Origin: Ligilactobacillus aviarius subsp. aviarius DSM 20655
GTDB taxonomy: Bacteria; Bacillota; Bacilli; Lactobacillales; Lactobacillaceae
Length of the DNA stretch: 35,717 bases
Assembly (NCBI RefSeq): GCF_001436315.1
Contig: NZ_AYZA01000022.1
Span: 203,409 to 239,125 of the forward strand
Reading direction: 5' to 3'
This document shows, one piece after another, positions 1 to 7,706 of the stretch. Below the pieces are notes generated by a model, which saw only the letters and a program-made list of their open reading frames with translations, searched no databases and had not been told where the DNA came from. Position 1 is the stretch's first letter. Every line of letters begins with the position of its first letter. Made by a program: the position numbers and the translations under genes.

Positions 1-51
1 AAATCTATGCTCCGCGATTCGTTCGTTTTTCTGCTTCCACCACGCTCGTTT

Positions 52-696
52 TTAACGTTTTGTCACACCTTCTTTTTTCGCCGCCGGATCAACGTATACA
101 AAATTCGGATCAATTTGGTCATCCAGTTTATCAAAAGCTTGTTCCATTTGCGAAATGATTTTGTGTTGGTTTTCATCGTTCAATTTCATTTTCCGGTCAA
201 CGACGATCGGGTCGCCAATTGCAACGGTAATTTTTTTCCGGGAAAGTAATGTCTTAAAGGTTAATGGACCTTGATAAACCGCTGGAACGATCGGGACGTT
301 GGCCATTTTAGCAATCAAGGTCACGCCGCCTTTCATTGCTTGTGAATGGCGGGTTCCAGATGGAAACATGATCAGTGACATGTCTTTATTCCGGAGCCAC
401 TTAACGGGCGTTTTGATTGCTGATGGTCCCGGATTTTCACGGTCAACCGGAAATGCGTTGGCGTGTGTTAAAATAAATTTTAAAATTGGATTTTTAAAGA
501 GTTCTTTTTTTGCCATAAATGCAAACTGCTTGGGGACAGCAGCAAGGGCAAATAAAAGTGGATCAAACCATGTTCGATGCGGCCCGACAAGGATATAATT
601 GCCTTCAGGAAGCTTCTCTTTATTTAAAACGGTCAGTTTACCGTTGAAGATTCGAACAAGAAATGCAACGACCCGGCGCATAAAATTGTAAAACAT
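52..696 (-). CDS. plsC: 1-acyl-sn-glycerol-3-phosphate acyltransferase (PlsC family)
   Basis: This 214-residue protein is a lysophospholipid acyltransferase, which transfers an acyl chain to lysophosphatidic acid at the membrane during phospholipid synthesis. The family HX4D catalytic motif is visible as HRTWFD near residue 40, followed by a typical PlsC body with a MFPSGTR block (the EGTR-like substrate motif, with Ser in place of Glu) and a basic C-terminus. The ATG at 696 is chosen because AAAGGAG lies seven bases upstream on the minus strand; a reading from 756 would add 20 residues without a ribosome site. It diverges from the methyltransferase gene at 787. The family is clear; the exact acyl acceptor is inferred. 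Confidence 0.88.
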   Translation of the reverse strand: MFYNFMRRVVAFLVRIFNGKLTVLNKEKLPEGNYILVGPHRTWFDPLLFALAAVPKQFAFMAKKELFKNPILKFILTHANAFPVDRENPGPSAIKTPVKWLRNKDMSLIMFPSGTRHSQAMKGGVTLIAKMANVPIVPAVYQGPLTFKTLLSRKKITVAIGDPIVVDRKMKLNDENQHKIISQMEQAFDKLDDQIDPNFVYVDPAAKKEGVTKR

Positions 697-727
697 GGTG
701 TCACTCCTTTCGCTTTTAATCCATTTT

Positions 728-756
728 AGTATGCAAAAAATTACAGCAACTTTCAA
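728..756 (-). promoter_or_regulatory. Candidate promoter of the acyltransferase gene
   Basis: On the minus strand TTGAAA (756-751) and CATACT (733-728) are separated by 17 bases, about 30 bases before the acyltransferase start. The -35 differs from consensus at one base and the -10 at two. This is a sequence match only. Confidence 0.45.
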
Positions 757-786
757 GTAAATATATTAAATTAGTGAGGAAGGATT

Positions 787-1539
787 ATGGAAAAGGTCAA
801 GTTATATGAAAATGAACGGGTAGATTCGCTGTTGGCGGAGGACTTGCAAATTATTCAAAGCGCTGATGTTTTTTCGTTTTCGCTTGATGCGGTTTTACTT
901 GCGGACTTTGTGAAACCGGTCAACCGGCCGGACCGGAAAGCGGCTGACCTGTGTGCGGGAAATGGGGCAGTCGGATTATTTATCAGTAAAAAATTTGCGG
1001 GTCAAATCGATCAGGTAGAGATTCAACCGCGATTGGCGGACATGAACCAGCGCAGTTTGGAATTAAATGGCCTGACCGATCGCATCAAGGTCTATAACCG
1101 GGACCTCAAGGATGCATTTTCATTTCTTGAGAAGGATTCGTATGACATTGTTACATGTAATCCGCCGTATTTTAAAACCTTGCCGCAAAGCAAAAAGAAT
1201 CCGAACCAGTATTTGGCACTTGCACGGCATGAAATTGCGGTTACGTTAGAGGATACGGTTGAAATTACCAGTGGACTATTAAAAACGGGCGGGAAAGCAT
1301 ATTACGTTCATCGTCCGGACCGGTTGATCGAAATTTTAGATACGATGCAGGCTCATCGCTTGGCACCGAAACGGATCAAATTGATCTATCCGAAGCAGGG
1401 ACGAGATGCGAACATGGTCTTGATTGAAGCAATCAAGGATGGCAAATCAGATGGATTGAAGTTTTTGCCACCAGTGATCACCTACACAGATCAAAATGAA
1501 TACACGCCAACGATTAAGGAAATTTTATATGGAAAGTAA
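787..1539 (+). CDS. yabB: tRNA1(Val) (adenine-37-N6)-methyltransferase-like protein (YabB/YfiC family)
   Basis: A 250-residue class I SAM-dependent methyltransferase. The SAM-binding stretch [12 protein letters not shown] lies near residues 55-67 and the N6-adenine catalytic motif NPPYF near residue 125, the pattern of the YfiC/TrmN family that methylates tRNA adenines. The start ATG at 787 has GAGGAAGG just upstream. Its end overlaps the following GIY-YIG gene by 11 bases, the same yabB-yazA order known from Bacillus subtilis, which strengthens the call. The family is certain; the precise tRNA target is inferred from homologues. Confidence 0.88.
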   Translation: MEKVKLYENERVDSLLAEDLQIIQSADVFSFSLDAVLLADFVKPVNRPDRKAADLCAGNGAVGLFISKKFAGQIDQVEIQPRLADMNQRSLELNGLTDRIKVYNRDLKDAFSFLEKDSYDIVTCNPPYFKTLPQSKKNPNQYLALARHEIAVTLEDTVEITSGLLKTGGKAYYVHRPDRLIEILDTMQAHRLAPKRIKLIYPKQGRDANMVLIEAIKDGKSDGLKFLPPVITYTDQNEYTPTIKEILYGK

Positions 1540-1804
1540 ATATTACATGTATGTCCTGTTGTGCGCAGACGGAACGTTTTACGGCGGATTTACCAATGAT
1601 GTTGCGAAACGGGTCGCCACGCATAATGCAGGAAAAGGCGCCAAATATACTAAAACCCGGCGACCGGTTAAATTGCTTTATCATGAAGAATTTGAAACGA
1701 AGTCGGCCGCATTAAAAGCTGAATATGCATTCAAACATCAATCCCGCAAAAAAAAGGAGCAGTTCTTGCTTAATCATGGTGTTTTAGAGTCATCATGGAT
1801 ATAA
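1529..1804 (+). CDS. yazA: GIY-YIG domain protein (YazA/UPF0213 type)
   Basis: A 91-residue single-domain GIY-YIG protein. The two half-motifs appear as [20 protein letters not shown] near residues 4-24, with YVL and YGG standing in for GIY and YIG, and the helix beginning [14 protein letters not shown] follows. Members are predicted endonuclease-fold proteins; the cellular role of the small YazA type is not established. The ATG at 1529 is preferred over a start at 1496 because an AAGGAAAT site precedes it and it couples to the overlapping yabB stop at 1537-1539. Confidence 0.85.
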   Translation: MESKYYMYVLLCADGTFYGGFTNDVAKRVATHNAGKGAKYTKTRRPVKLLYHEEFETKSAALKAEYAFKHQSRKKKEQFLLNHGVLESSWI

Positions 1805-1837
1805 TATAAGCATGAACAGAAAGAAGGTTTTTTGAAA

Positions 1838-2836
1838 ATGAAGTTAATTGCATTTGGCGTTCGGAAAGACGAAGAACCATACTTTAAAAATTGGGAACAA
1901 GAAAACGATGCGGAAATCAAACTCGTTCCGGAGCTGCTTTCAGAAAAGAATATTGATTTAATTAAAGGGTACGATGGAATCATCGGCTTGCAAACGACGC
2001 CGTATAAGCGTGAATATTTTGAAAAAATGAAGGATGCAGGGATCAAGATCCTATCGATTCGGAATATTGGGATTGATAATATTGATCTAGATGCAGCCAA
2101 GGATAATTTGATTCCGATTACAAATGTCCCAGCATATTCGCCGAGTGCAATTGCAGAATTTACAATTACCCAAATCATGCAACTTGTGCGGCATATTAAG
2201 ATTTTTGATGAAAAAATGAGCCATCAAGATTATCGGTGGGAACCGAATATCAGTCGGCAGATCAATCAAATGACGGTTGGTGTTGCTGGGACTGGGCGAA
2301 TTGGTCGGGCAGTGATCAATTTGCTTGATGGTTTGGGAGCCAAAGTCATTGCATTTGATCCGTATCACAATCCTGAATTGGAAAAACGCGGAATGTACGT
2401 TGATTCAATGGAAGAAATGTACCGCAAGGCAGATGTGATCACGCTCCACATGCCGGCAACGAAGGATAACTACCATTTGTTGGATAATACAGCATTTAGC
2501 CAAATGAAAGATGGCGTCATGATTATTAACACTGCTCGCGGAACGCTGATTGATTCAGAAGCCTTGATTAAGGCGTTAGACAGTGGCAAAGTCGGTGGAG
2601 CAGCATTGGATACCTATGAACATGAATTACCGATTTTTGATCATGACTTAACGGGGCAAAAGATCGATGATCCGATTTTTAACAACTTAAATGAACGGAA
2701 TAACGTTTTGATCACGCCGCACATTGCTTTTTACACCACTGAAGCGGTTAAGAACATGGTCGAAGTTGCATTGAACTGTGCAGCAACATACTTGAATGAA
2801 GGAAAAATGACGAATCCGGTTGTTGAAATTCATTAA
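1838..2836 (+). CDS. ldhD: D-lactate dehydrogenase (D-2-hydroxyacid dehydrogenase family)
   Basis: A 332-residue NAD-dependent D-2-hydroxyacid dehydrogenase that reduces pyruvate to D-lactate with NADH in the cytoplasm, regenerating NAD during fermentation. The NAD motif GTGRIGR lies at residues 151-157 with the acidic residue D174 after the second strand. The catalytic set is R234 (NTARGTLID), E263 (DTYEHE) and H295 (ITPH). Stretches such as LVPELL, GMYVDS and DVITLH strongly recall lactobacillus LdhD. The ATG at 1838 sits ten bases after AAGAAGG; a TTG at 1832 in frame is too close. D-hydroxyisocaproate dehydrogenase is a related alternative because LQTTPY is shared with that enzyme. Confidence 0.85.
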   Translation: MKLIAFGVRKDEEPYFKNWEQENDAEIKLVPELLSEKNIDLIKGYDGIIGLQTTPYKREYFEKMKDAGIKILSIRNIGIDNIDLDAAKDNLIPITNVPAYSPSAIAEFTITQIMQLVRHIKIFDEKMSHQDYRWEPNISRQINQMTVGVAGTGRIGRAVINLLDGLGAKVIAFDPYHNPELEKRGMYVDSMEEMYRKADVITLHMPATKDNYHLLDNTAFSQMKDGVMIINTARGTLIDSEALIKALDSGKVGGAALDTYEHELPIFDHDLTGQKIDDPIFNNLNERNNVLITPHIAFYTTEAVKNMVEVALNCAATYLNEGKMTNPVVEIH

Positions 2837-2843
2837 TTAATTA

Positions 2844-2872
2844 TTGCAATTTCAAAGGGATTTAAGTATAAT
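2844..2872 (+). promoter_or_regulatory. rpsB promoter
   Basis: TTGCAA (2844-2849) and TATAAT (2867-2872) are separated by exactly 17 bases, giving a near-consensus housekeeping promoter. Transcription would start near 2879, leaving an untranslated leader of about 115 bases before rpsB. Confidence 0.75.
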
Positions 2873-2879
2873 TAAAAAA

Positions 2880-2966
2880 GTGTTTCGTACACTAATTCAC
2901 ACCTTATGCGATGGAACAGGAAGTGCTTGAAAATTCAAGTTCCGGTTCAATTGAACATAGGGGAGG
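2880..2966 (+). promoter_or_regulatory. Structured leader of rpsB, candidate S2 autoregulatory element
   Basis: The leader folds readily. A small hairpin GTGT/ACAC spans 2880-2892. A seven-pair closing stem joins 2902-2908 (CCTTATG) with 2956-2962 (CATAGGG). Inside it lie a hairpin at 2913-2943 (GGAAC/GTTCC enclosing TTGA/TCAA) and a palindrome GTTCAATTGAAC at 2945-2956, which may be an alternative pairing since it shares base 2956. The stem ends in GGGGAGG, a second ribosome-site-like sequence 27 bases before the real one (GGAGG, about 2982). Ribosomal-protein operons are often controlled by such leaders; binding by S2 is inference. Confidence 0.5.
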
Positions 2967-2993
2967 ATAAAAAACTATTTTGGAGGTATTGTA

Positions 2994-3788
2994 ATGTCAG
3001 TAATTACAATGAAACAATTACTTGAAGCTGGTGTACATTTCGGACACCAAACACGTCGTTGGAACCCTAAGATGAAGAAGTACATCTTCACAGAACGGAA
3101 TGGAATTTACATCATCGACTTACAAAAGACTGTTAAGTTGATTGACCAAGCATACGACTTCATGAAGAACGTTGCTGCTGACGATGGCGTTGTATTGTTT
3201 GTTGGTACAAAGAAACAAGCTCAAGACGCAATCGAAGAAGAAGCAAAGCGTGCGGGTCAATACTACGTAAATCACCGTTGGTTAGGTGGTACTTTAACTA
3301 ACTGGAACACAATCCAAACACGGATCAAGCGCTTAAAGGACATCAAGAAGATGGAAGAAGACGGCACATTCGAACGTCTTCCAAAGAAAGAAGTTGCTTT
3401 GTTAGTTAAGGAACGCGATCGTCTTCAAAAATTCCTTGGCGGAATCGAAGACATGCCACGGATTCCAGACGCAATCTTCATCGTTGATCCTCGTAAGGAA
3501 CGGATTGCTGTTAAGGAAGCTCAAAAGTTGAACATTCCGATCGTTGCAATGGTTGATACAAACGCTGATCCAGATGAAATCGACGTTAAGATTCCATCAA
3601 ACGATGATGCTATTCGTGCCGTTCGCTTGATCACTTCAAAGATGGCTGACGCAATCATCGAAGGTCGTCAAGGCGAAGACGAAGAAGACGTTACAGAAGA
3701 TACATTCAAGAAAGACGACAAGCAAGTCGACTCAATCGAAGACATTGTTGAAGCCGTTGAAGGCGACAATGACTCAGATGCTGAATAG
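2994..3788 (+). CDS. rpsB: 30S ribosomal protein S2
   Basis: A 264-residue S2 protein of the small ribosomal subunit. It starts with the family signature around [20 protein letters not shown] and carries the conserved WLGGTLTNW and [10 protein letters not shown] segments. The C-terminal 35 residues are strongly acidic, as usual in lactobacilli. The start has GGAGG at proper distance. Codon choice is that of a highly expressed gene. It heads the rpsB-tsf transcription unit under the promoter at 2844. Confidence 0.98.
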   Translation: MSVITMKQLLEAGVHFGHQTRRWNPKMKKYIFTERNGIYIIDLQKTVKLIDQAYDFMKNVAADDGVVLFVGTKKQAQDAIEEEAKRAGQYYVNHRWLGGTLTNWNTIQTRIKRLKDIKKMEEDGTFERLPKKEVALLVKERDRLQKFLGGIEDMPRIPDAIFIVDPRKERIAVKEAQKLNIPIVAMVDTNADPDEIDVKIPSNDDAIRAVRLITSKMADAIIEGRQGEDEEDVTEDTFKKDDKQVDSIEDIVEAVEGDNDSDAE

Positions 3789-3801
3789 TTTATAATAATT
3801 G

Positions 3802-3850
3802 GCTGTCTCAGATAGTGGGCGTCGAGCCTTTTATTTGGTGACAGCTTTTT
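3802..3850 (+). terminator. rpsB-tsf intergenic terminator or attenuator
   Basis: GCTGTC (3802-3807) pairs with GACAGC (3840-3845), and CAGATA (3809-3814) pairs with TATTTG (3832-3837) with one G-U, followed by TTTTT. I see no convincing separate tsf promoter in the remaining 40 bases, so it is more likely a partial terminator that sets the S2:EF-Ts ratio. Confidence 0.7.
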
Positions 3851-3887
3851 TAATAAAAAAATTTAAAAACTTTGAGGAGGATGGCTC

Positions 3888-4763
3888 ATGGCAAAAATTG
3901 CTGCAAAACAAGTTAAAGAATTACGTGATAAAACAGGTGTCGGCATGATGGCTGCTAAGAAGGCTTTAGTTGCAACTGATGGCGACATGGACAAGGCAAT
4001 CGATTACTTACGTGAAAAGGGAATTGCAAAGGCTGCTAAGAAGAGCGACCGCGTTGCTGCTGAAGGTTTAGCTAATGTTGTAATTAGCGGAAACACAGCC
4101 GTAATCGTTGAAGTTAACGCTGAAACAGACTTTGTTGCTCAAAACGATCGTTTCCAAGCATTAGTAAAGCGGACAGGTGAACTTCTTGCTGAAAACAAGC
4201 CTGCTGATGTCAAGGCTGCTTTGGAAATCAAGACAGACCGTGGTACATTGAACGACGAATACATCGATGCAACTCAAGTTATCGGTGAAAAGATCACTTT
4301 ACGTCGTTTCCAAATCGTTGAAAAAGCTGACGGCGATAACTTCGGTTCATACTTACACGACGGTGGCCGGATCGCTGTATTAGTTGTCTTAGAAGGTGCC
4401 GATGAAGCAACTGCGAAGGACGTTGCAATGCACGTTGCAGCTATCAACCCGAAGTATGTTAACCGTGACCAAGTTCCTGCAGACGAAGTTGCTCACGAAA
4501 AAGAAGTCTTAACTGAAGAAGCTAAGAACGAAGGCAAGCCTGAAAAGATCATCGAAAAGATGGTTGAAGGCCGGTTGAACAAGTTCTTCTCAGAAATTTC
4601 ATTGGAAGACCAAGACTTTGTTAAGGATTCAGACCAAACAGTTGGCAAGTACGTTGCTTCAAAGGGCGGCAAGATCAAGGCATTCTACCGTTATGAAGTC
4701 GGCGAAGGAATCGAAAAACAAGAAGATAACTTTGTAGACGAAGTTATGAGTCAAATTAAATAA
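3888..4763 (+). CDS. tsf: Elongation factor Ts
   Basis: A 291-residue EF-Ts, the nucleotide exchange factor that regenerates EF-Tu-GTP during translation. The N-terminal UBA-like domain contains [16 protein letters not shown], and the core signature [13 protein letters not shown] follows near residue 77. A strong GAGGAGG site precedes the ATG. It is transcribed with rpsB through a likely partial terminator and closes with its own terminator at 4778. The bacterial order is often rpsB-tsf-pyrH-frr; here the prophage begins right after tsf. Confidence 0.98.
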   Translation: MAKIAAKQVKELRDKTGVGMMAAKKALVATDGDMDKAIDYLREKGIAKAAKKSDRVAAEGLANVVISGNTAVIVEVNAETDFVAQNDRFQALVKRTGELLAENKPADVKAALEIKTDRGTLNDEYIDATQVIGEKITLRRFQIVEKADGDNFGSYLHDGGRIAVLVVLEGADEATAKDVAMHVAAINPKYVNRDQVPADEVAHEKEVLTEEAKNEGKPEKIIEKMVEGRLNKFFSEISLEDQDFVKDSDQTVGKYVASKGGKIKAFYRYEVGEGIEKQEDNFVDEVMSQIK

Positions 4764-4777
4764 TTGATTTAATTTGT

Positions 4778-4820
4778 AAGCTCTATCCTTGTTATATCAA
4801 GGGTAGAGCTTTTTTATTTT
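4778..4820 (+). terminator. tsf intrinsic terminator
   Basis: A 14-pair stem (4778-4791 with 4798-4811, one U-G) with a six-base loop is followed by a T-rich run. It ends the rpsB-tsf transcript just before the prophage. Confidence 0.92.
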
Positions 4821-4837
4821 GCTTAAAAATGATGTAA

Positions 4838-4861
4838 GTGTGCCATAGGTGTGCCAAGATG
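4838..4861. repeat. GTGTGCCA direct repeats at the left prophage end, probable attL/arm region
   Basis: GTGTGCCA occurs at 4838-4845 and 4849-4856, one helical turn apart, between the tsf terminator and the integrase stop. Tandem short repeats next to an integrase are typical of arm-type integrase sites, and the attachment core should lie between about 4811 and 4861. The core itself cannot be defined without the right end or an unoccupied locus. Confidence 0.5.
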
Positions 4862-5980
4862 TTAAAGTTCGTCAAGTTTATTCACCAATTTTCTTTTAGC
4901 TTTCTTTGTTACGTGAAGATAAATCTGTTCAGTGACTTTCCCTGTTGAATGTCCTACACGTTGTTGGATTACATAGAGCGGAACACCTAATTCTGCTAAT
5001 TTTGAAATATGGGTATGACGAAATATATGCGTAGTTAACGGCTTATTGATTTCCAATTCTTTTTTAGCTTTTCGTAAAAACGAATTAATTGAATTCGGCA
5101 ATATAGGTGTGCCTGACTGACTTTCGAAAATAAACTCTGAATTATTTTGATATTCTTTCAGAAAATTAAGAATTTTAACTGCACGATTAGATAACTCGAT
5201 ATCCCGCATTCCAGCTCTTGTTTTAGTAGATTTACTTTTGATTGGTCTACTATGAAGATACTCTAAAGTACCTGTAATATGTGCTATATACACATCATCG
5301 ATTAATTCAATATTGTCCCATTTCAAAGCAACTGCTTCACCAATTCTCATCCCAGTTTGATAAAGCCACTCTAATAATGCACCGTATGATTTGTTTTTTG
5401 CCCACGCGTATTTCAAAACCATAGTTAATTCGTTCTGTTCAAGAAATTTATCAGTGATCTTAATTGGGCCTGATTTCTTCCATTGAATATCAATATTATT
5501 AATAACATCTTTATTCAAATAGCTATGTTTTACGCACCATTTTAAAAACACGCATGTTTTAGCAAACATCTGCTTTAGTGTGGAAAGCGCATATTGATTA
5601 CTAAACTGGATATCTTCAAAAGTCTTCGAAATAAATTCAGCGGTTAAATTGTTAATAATAATGTTGAAATCAAAATGCTTTCTAAAAAATGGAATAAAAG
5701 TATGAACAGTAGATGAATATGTATTTGGTTTCACTAATTGCTGATATTCTGGTAACCATTCTTGAATACATTTTTCAATGGTTTGGCCTGTAATAATATT
5801 TGAACCATTAAGTTTGGATAGTCTTTTTTCGATTTTCTCTGAAAGAATAATTTTGGCTTGCTTTTGTGATGCACGTGACTTTGATTTCATAGTTACAGAA
5901 ACAATTTTTTTCTTTTCTGTCAATGGATCAATGTAACTTTCACGAAACATATACTTGTCGTTTTTATTTTCCATCCACAT
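4862..5980 (-). CDS. int: Phage tyrosine recombinase (integrase)
   Basis: A 372-residue site-specific recombinase that integrates and excises the prophage. An arm-type DNA-binding domain occupies about residues 8-60, a core-binding helical domain about 65-160, and the catalytic domain about 175-365. The catalytic residues are visible: R212 (TGMRIGEA), H318 and R321 (HIFRHTH), H344 (VGHS) and nucleophile Y354 (EQIYLHV). The start at 5980 has AAAGGAG ten bases upstream on the minus strand. The gene points toward tsf, so the attachment site lies just past its 3' end. A plus-strand promoter and small transcript candidate overlap its upstream side. Confidence 0.95.
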   Translation of the reverse strand: MWMENKNDKYMFRESYIDPLTEKKKIVSVTMKSKSRASQKQAKIILSEKIEKRLSKLNGSNIITGQTIEKCIQEWLPEYQQLVKPNTYSSTVHTFIPFFRKHFDFNIIINNLTAEFISKTFEDIQFSNQYALSTLKQMFAKTCVFLKWCVKHSYLNKDVINNIDIQWKKSGPIKITDKFLEQNELTMVLKYAWAKNKSYGALLEWLYQTGMRIGEAVALKWDNIELIDDVYIAHITGTLEYLHSRPIKSKSTKTRAGMRDIELSNRAVKILNFLKEYQNNSEFIFESQSGTPILPNSINSFLRKAKKELEINKPLTTHIFRHTHISKLAELGVPLYVIQQRVGHSTGKVTEQIYLHVTKKAKRKLVNKLDEL

Positions 5981-5998
5981 TTCTTGTCATCTCCTTTA

Positions 5999-6007
5999 TG
6001 ATATAAT
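5999..6007 (+). promoter_or_regulatory. Extended -10 promoter for a small plus-strand RNA
   Basis: TGATATAAT is a perfect extended -10 (TG-N-TATAAT) on the plus strand, lying opposite the ribosome site of the integrase. No good -35 is visible at 16-18 bases, which extended -10 promoters can tolerate. Confidence 0.5.
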
Positions 6008-6013
6008 GAAAAA

Positions 6014-6095
6014 AGGGTGTAAAAGCCCTTATAAATGCTTTGGTACGAACCATCACTCTAAACTTTGGCGAGGGAAGAGTGGTGGTTTTATTTAA
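6014..6095 (+). ncRNA. Candidate small RNA divergent from the integrase
   Basis: Downstream of the extended -10 is an 80-base stretch without an open frame but with two hairpins: AAGGG/CCCTT at 6013-6030, and a 12-pair stem (6048-6059 with 6076-6087, one U-G) followed by TTATTTAATTT, a good rho-independent terminator on the plus strand only. All genes around it are leftward, so the terminator cannot serve them. This is a promoter-to-terminator unit for a short RNA. Its function is unknown; it may affect integrase expression because the two promoter regions overlap. Confidence 0.5.
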
Positions 6096-6096
6096 T

Positions 6097-6504
6097 TTAG
6101 TTTGTTTTAAAATGCTTTAGAATAAAATATGATATAAAAAATGCAATTAAAGCTATAACAAAGCTAAAAAGAAGTTTTGCAAATATAATGTTTTTAAAAA
6201 AAGATATAATGTCTTTAAAAAAAGATATAATGTTTTTAAAGAAAAAGATGATGAAAAAAACAATAATTCCTACAAGAAAAGAAATTGAAAAAGGATGATC
6301 ATAAATAACACTTTTACGAGTTTTATTGCTTTTACGATTTTTAGTACCTTTATCGATTTTGGGGTATTTTTTTCCGCAATAAGGGCAATAATTATCATCT
6401 TCTTTAGCGTTTTTGTTTTCTTTATAAAACATAATGCAAGCGGGGTTTTGACAATATTTAGTGATTAACCTTCCGGTTTTTGAATCATAATTTTTTTTAG
6501 GCAT
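6097..6504 (-). CDS. Zinc-ribbon membrane protein of unknown function
   Basis: A 135-residue protein with an N-terminal zinc ribbon (CQNPAC and CPYCGKK near residues 18-44), a basic linker, and a strongly hydrophobic C-terminal half that can form two membrane segments. Between them is a short internal repeat (NIISFFK/DIISFFK), mirrored as tandem 21-base repeats at about 6185-6245. The ATG at 6504 is preferred to 6510 because GGATGA then lies at a workable distance. It overlaps the stop of the upstream gene, implying translational coupling. I do not recognise the family; it belongs to the accessory lysogeny genes. Confidence 0.7.
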   Translation of the reverse strand: MPKKNYDSKTGRLITKYCQNPACIMFYKENKNAKEDDNYCPYCGKKYPKIDKGTKNRKSNKTRKSVIYDHPFSISFLVGIIVFFIIFFFKNIISFFKDIISFFKNIIFAKLLFSFVIALIAFFISYFILKHFKTN

Positions 6505-7312
6505 AAGCATTCATCCAATCGTTTTTTAATAATGCATGTATACATTTTCTAATCACAGTATTTTCTTCTAAAGAAAATGCTTCTTGCTTTGCACCATTTG
6601 ACATGATATTAACTTTTATATCTTTATTTAGGTTTATAGTAATAATTGAATCTTTTGAATCCGAACTAAAATCAAAAGTATCTTGAATATCGGGATTTTC
6701 CCGTTGAAGGATAGTCTTTAATTCATTGGAAATTTTTGAATCGGAAACCAATTTATAAAAATTCAAAAATTCATTTCCATCTTCGCCTTCCTCTTCCTCT
6801 TCCTCTCTTTTGTTCGCTTTATCTGAATGATTTTGTTGAATAATTTTTATAGCATAGCTTACTAAAAAGTCTAAATTATCATTTTTCTTATGATAAGGAT
6901 TTATAAAAGAATTTAACTCTAAAAGGTCATTCATATTATATTGAGGTTTCTTTTCTAAGTTTAACAGTCTGCTTCTCCATTGACTTTCAGTGTGAATATC
7001 TCTGATTCGATCTTGTTTTTTTGTATAATAGTATCCAACAATAGTTGTTATTAAAGTAGAGGCAGTAACTGTAGTTTGAGTTAATTGTTCTGGCTTTTCT
7101 ACTTCAAAAAAATATTTATAAATAAAATATACCCCGAATATAATTGAGATTACCAAAATTAGTATGGCAAATATTCCAAAAACAGTATATATAAATTTCA
7201 AAATAAAAGGGGCTTCCTTATCAAAGAAAATATCCTTAAAACCAATTATATATAAAATTAATATTGCAATTATAAATAAAGGTAATATAGCTATAAATAC
7301 GGTGGCTTTCAT
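6497..7312 (-). CDS. Membrane protein with cytoplasmic acidic domain, unknown function
   Basis: About 271 residues. Two strong membrane segments lie in the first 80 residues and a weaker hydrophobic stretch ending IVGYYYTK follows near residue 95. The rest is soluble, with a run of glutamates near residues 170-180. The ATG at 7312 is taken as start because AGGAG lies 11 bases upstream; a TTG at 7342 lacks a site. No domain is recognised. It is very A+T-rich, sits in the leftward lysogeny block, and overlaps the next gene. A lysogenic conversion role such as exclusion or defence is possible but unsupported. Confidence 0.65.
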   Translation of the reverse strand: MKATVFIAILPLFIIAILILYIIGFKDIFFDKEAPFILKFIYTVFGIFAILILVISIIFGVYFIYKYFFEVEKPEQLTQTTVTASTLITTIVGYYYTKKQDRIRDIHTESQWRSRLLNLEKKPQYNMNDLLELNSFINPYHKKNDNLDFLVSYAIKIIQQNHSDKANKREEEEEEGEDGNEFLNFYKLVSDSKISNELKTILQRENPDIQDTFDFSSDSKDSIITINLNKDIKVNIMSNGAKQEAFSLEENTVIRKCIHALLKNDWMNAYA

Positions 7313-7328
7313 TTCATTATTAACTCCT

Positions 7329-7625
7329 TTATTTATACTCAATCAACGTATGGAATTGTGTTGCAGCATTACTCATTCCCTGATTACCAACAGAGTTGAG
7401 TTTAATATCCACAATTTCATAGCCATCATTTTGCATATTTGTCACGATATTATCAATTTGCGTAGAATATTTATCTTCAAAGCTAAAAGATTGATTGCCA
7501 AACTTACTAAAGCTGGTTACAAGGCAAACGTGAATGTTACCATCTTTTTCGTGTAAGTTTGGTTTGATTGAATTTTCATAAATTCCTTCTGATGTAATTT
7601 TTTGTGATTTGTTAAAAAGTCCCAT
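7329..7625 (-). CDS. Small protein of unknown function (DUF4177-like size and pattern)
   Basis: A 98-residue soluble protein starting at an ATG with AGGAAG seven bases upstream. The C-terminal half, with DGYEIVDIKLNSVG and an aromatic-ending strand, resembles small alpha/beta DUF4177-type proteins common in Firmicutes prophages, but this is an impression. It lies 16 bases ahead of the membrane protein gene and is probably co-transcribed with it. Confidence 0.6.
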   Translation of the reverse strand: MGLFNKSQKITSEGIYENSIKPNLHEKDGNIHVCLVTSFSKFGNQSFSFEDKYSTQIDNIVTNMQNDGYEIVDIKLNSVGNQGMSNAATQFHTLIEYK

Positions 7626-7706
7626 AAATATCTTCCTTTCTAGAATGTATGTTCGAAATCTTGTCTAAATAATAGCCCTTAAAAAGGACCATTATTATTA
7701 GTTGTT

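Noticed and set aside
1-51. Gene fragment at the left edge
   Set aside because: Too short to read in any frame with confidence and no clear terminator is seen.
299-598. Plus-strand frame inside the acyltransferase gene
   Set aside because: It is opposite a clear gene with catalytic motif, and has no family pattern or ribosome site.
1774-2368. Minus-strand frames over the dehydrogenase gene
   Set aside because: Overlap a well-defined enzyme gene and show no ribosome site or recognisable domain.
6048-6095. Terminator for the leftward lysogeny genes
   Set aside because: The T run follows the stem only on the plus strand; leftward transcripts would meet no T run after it.
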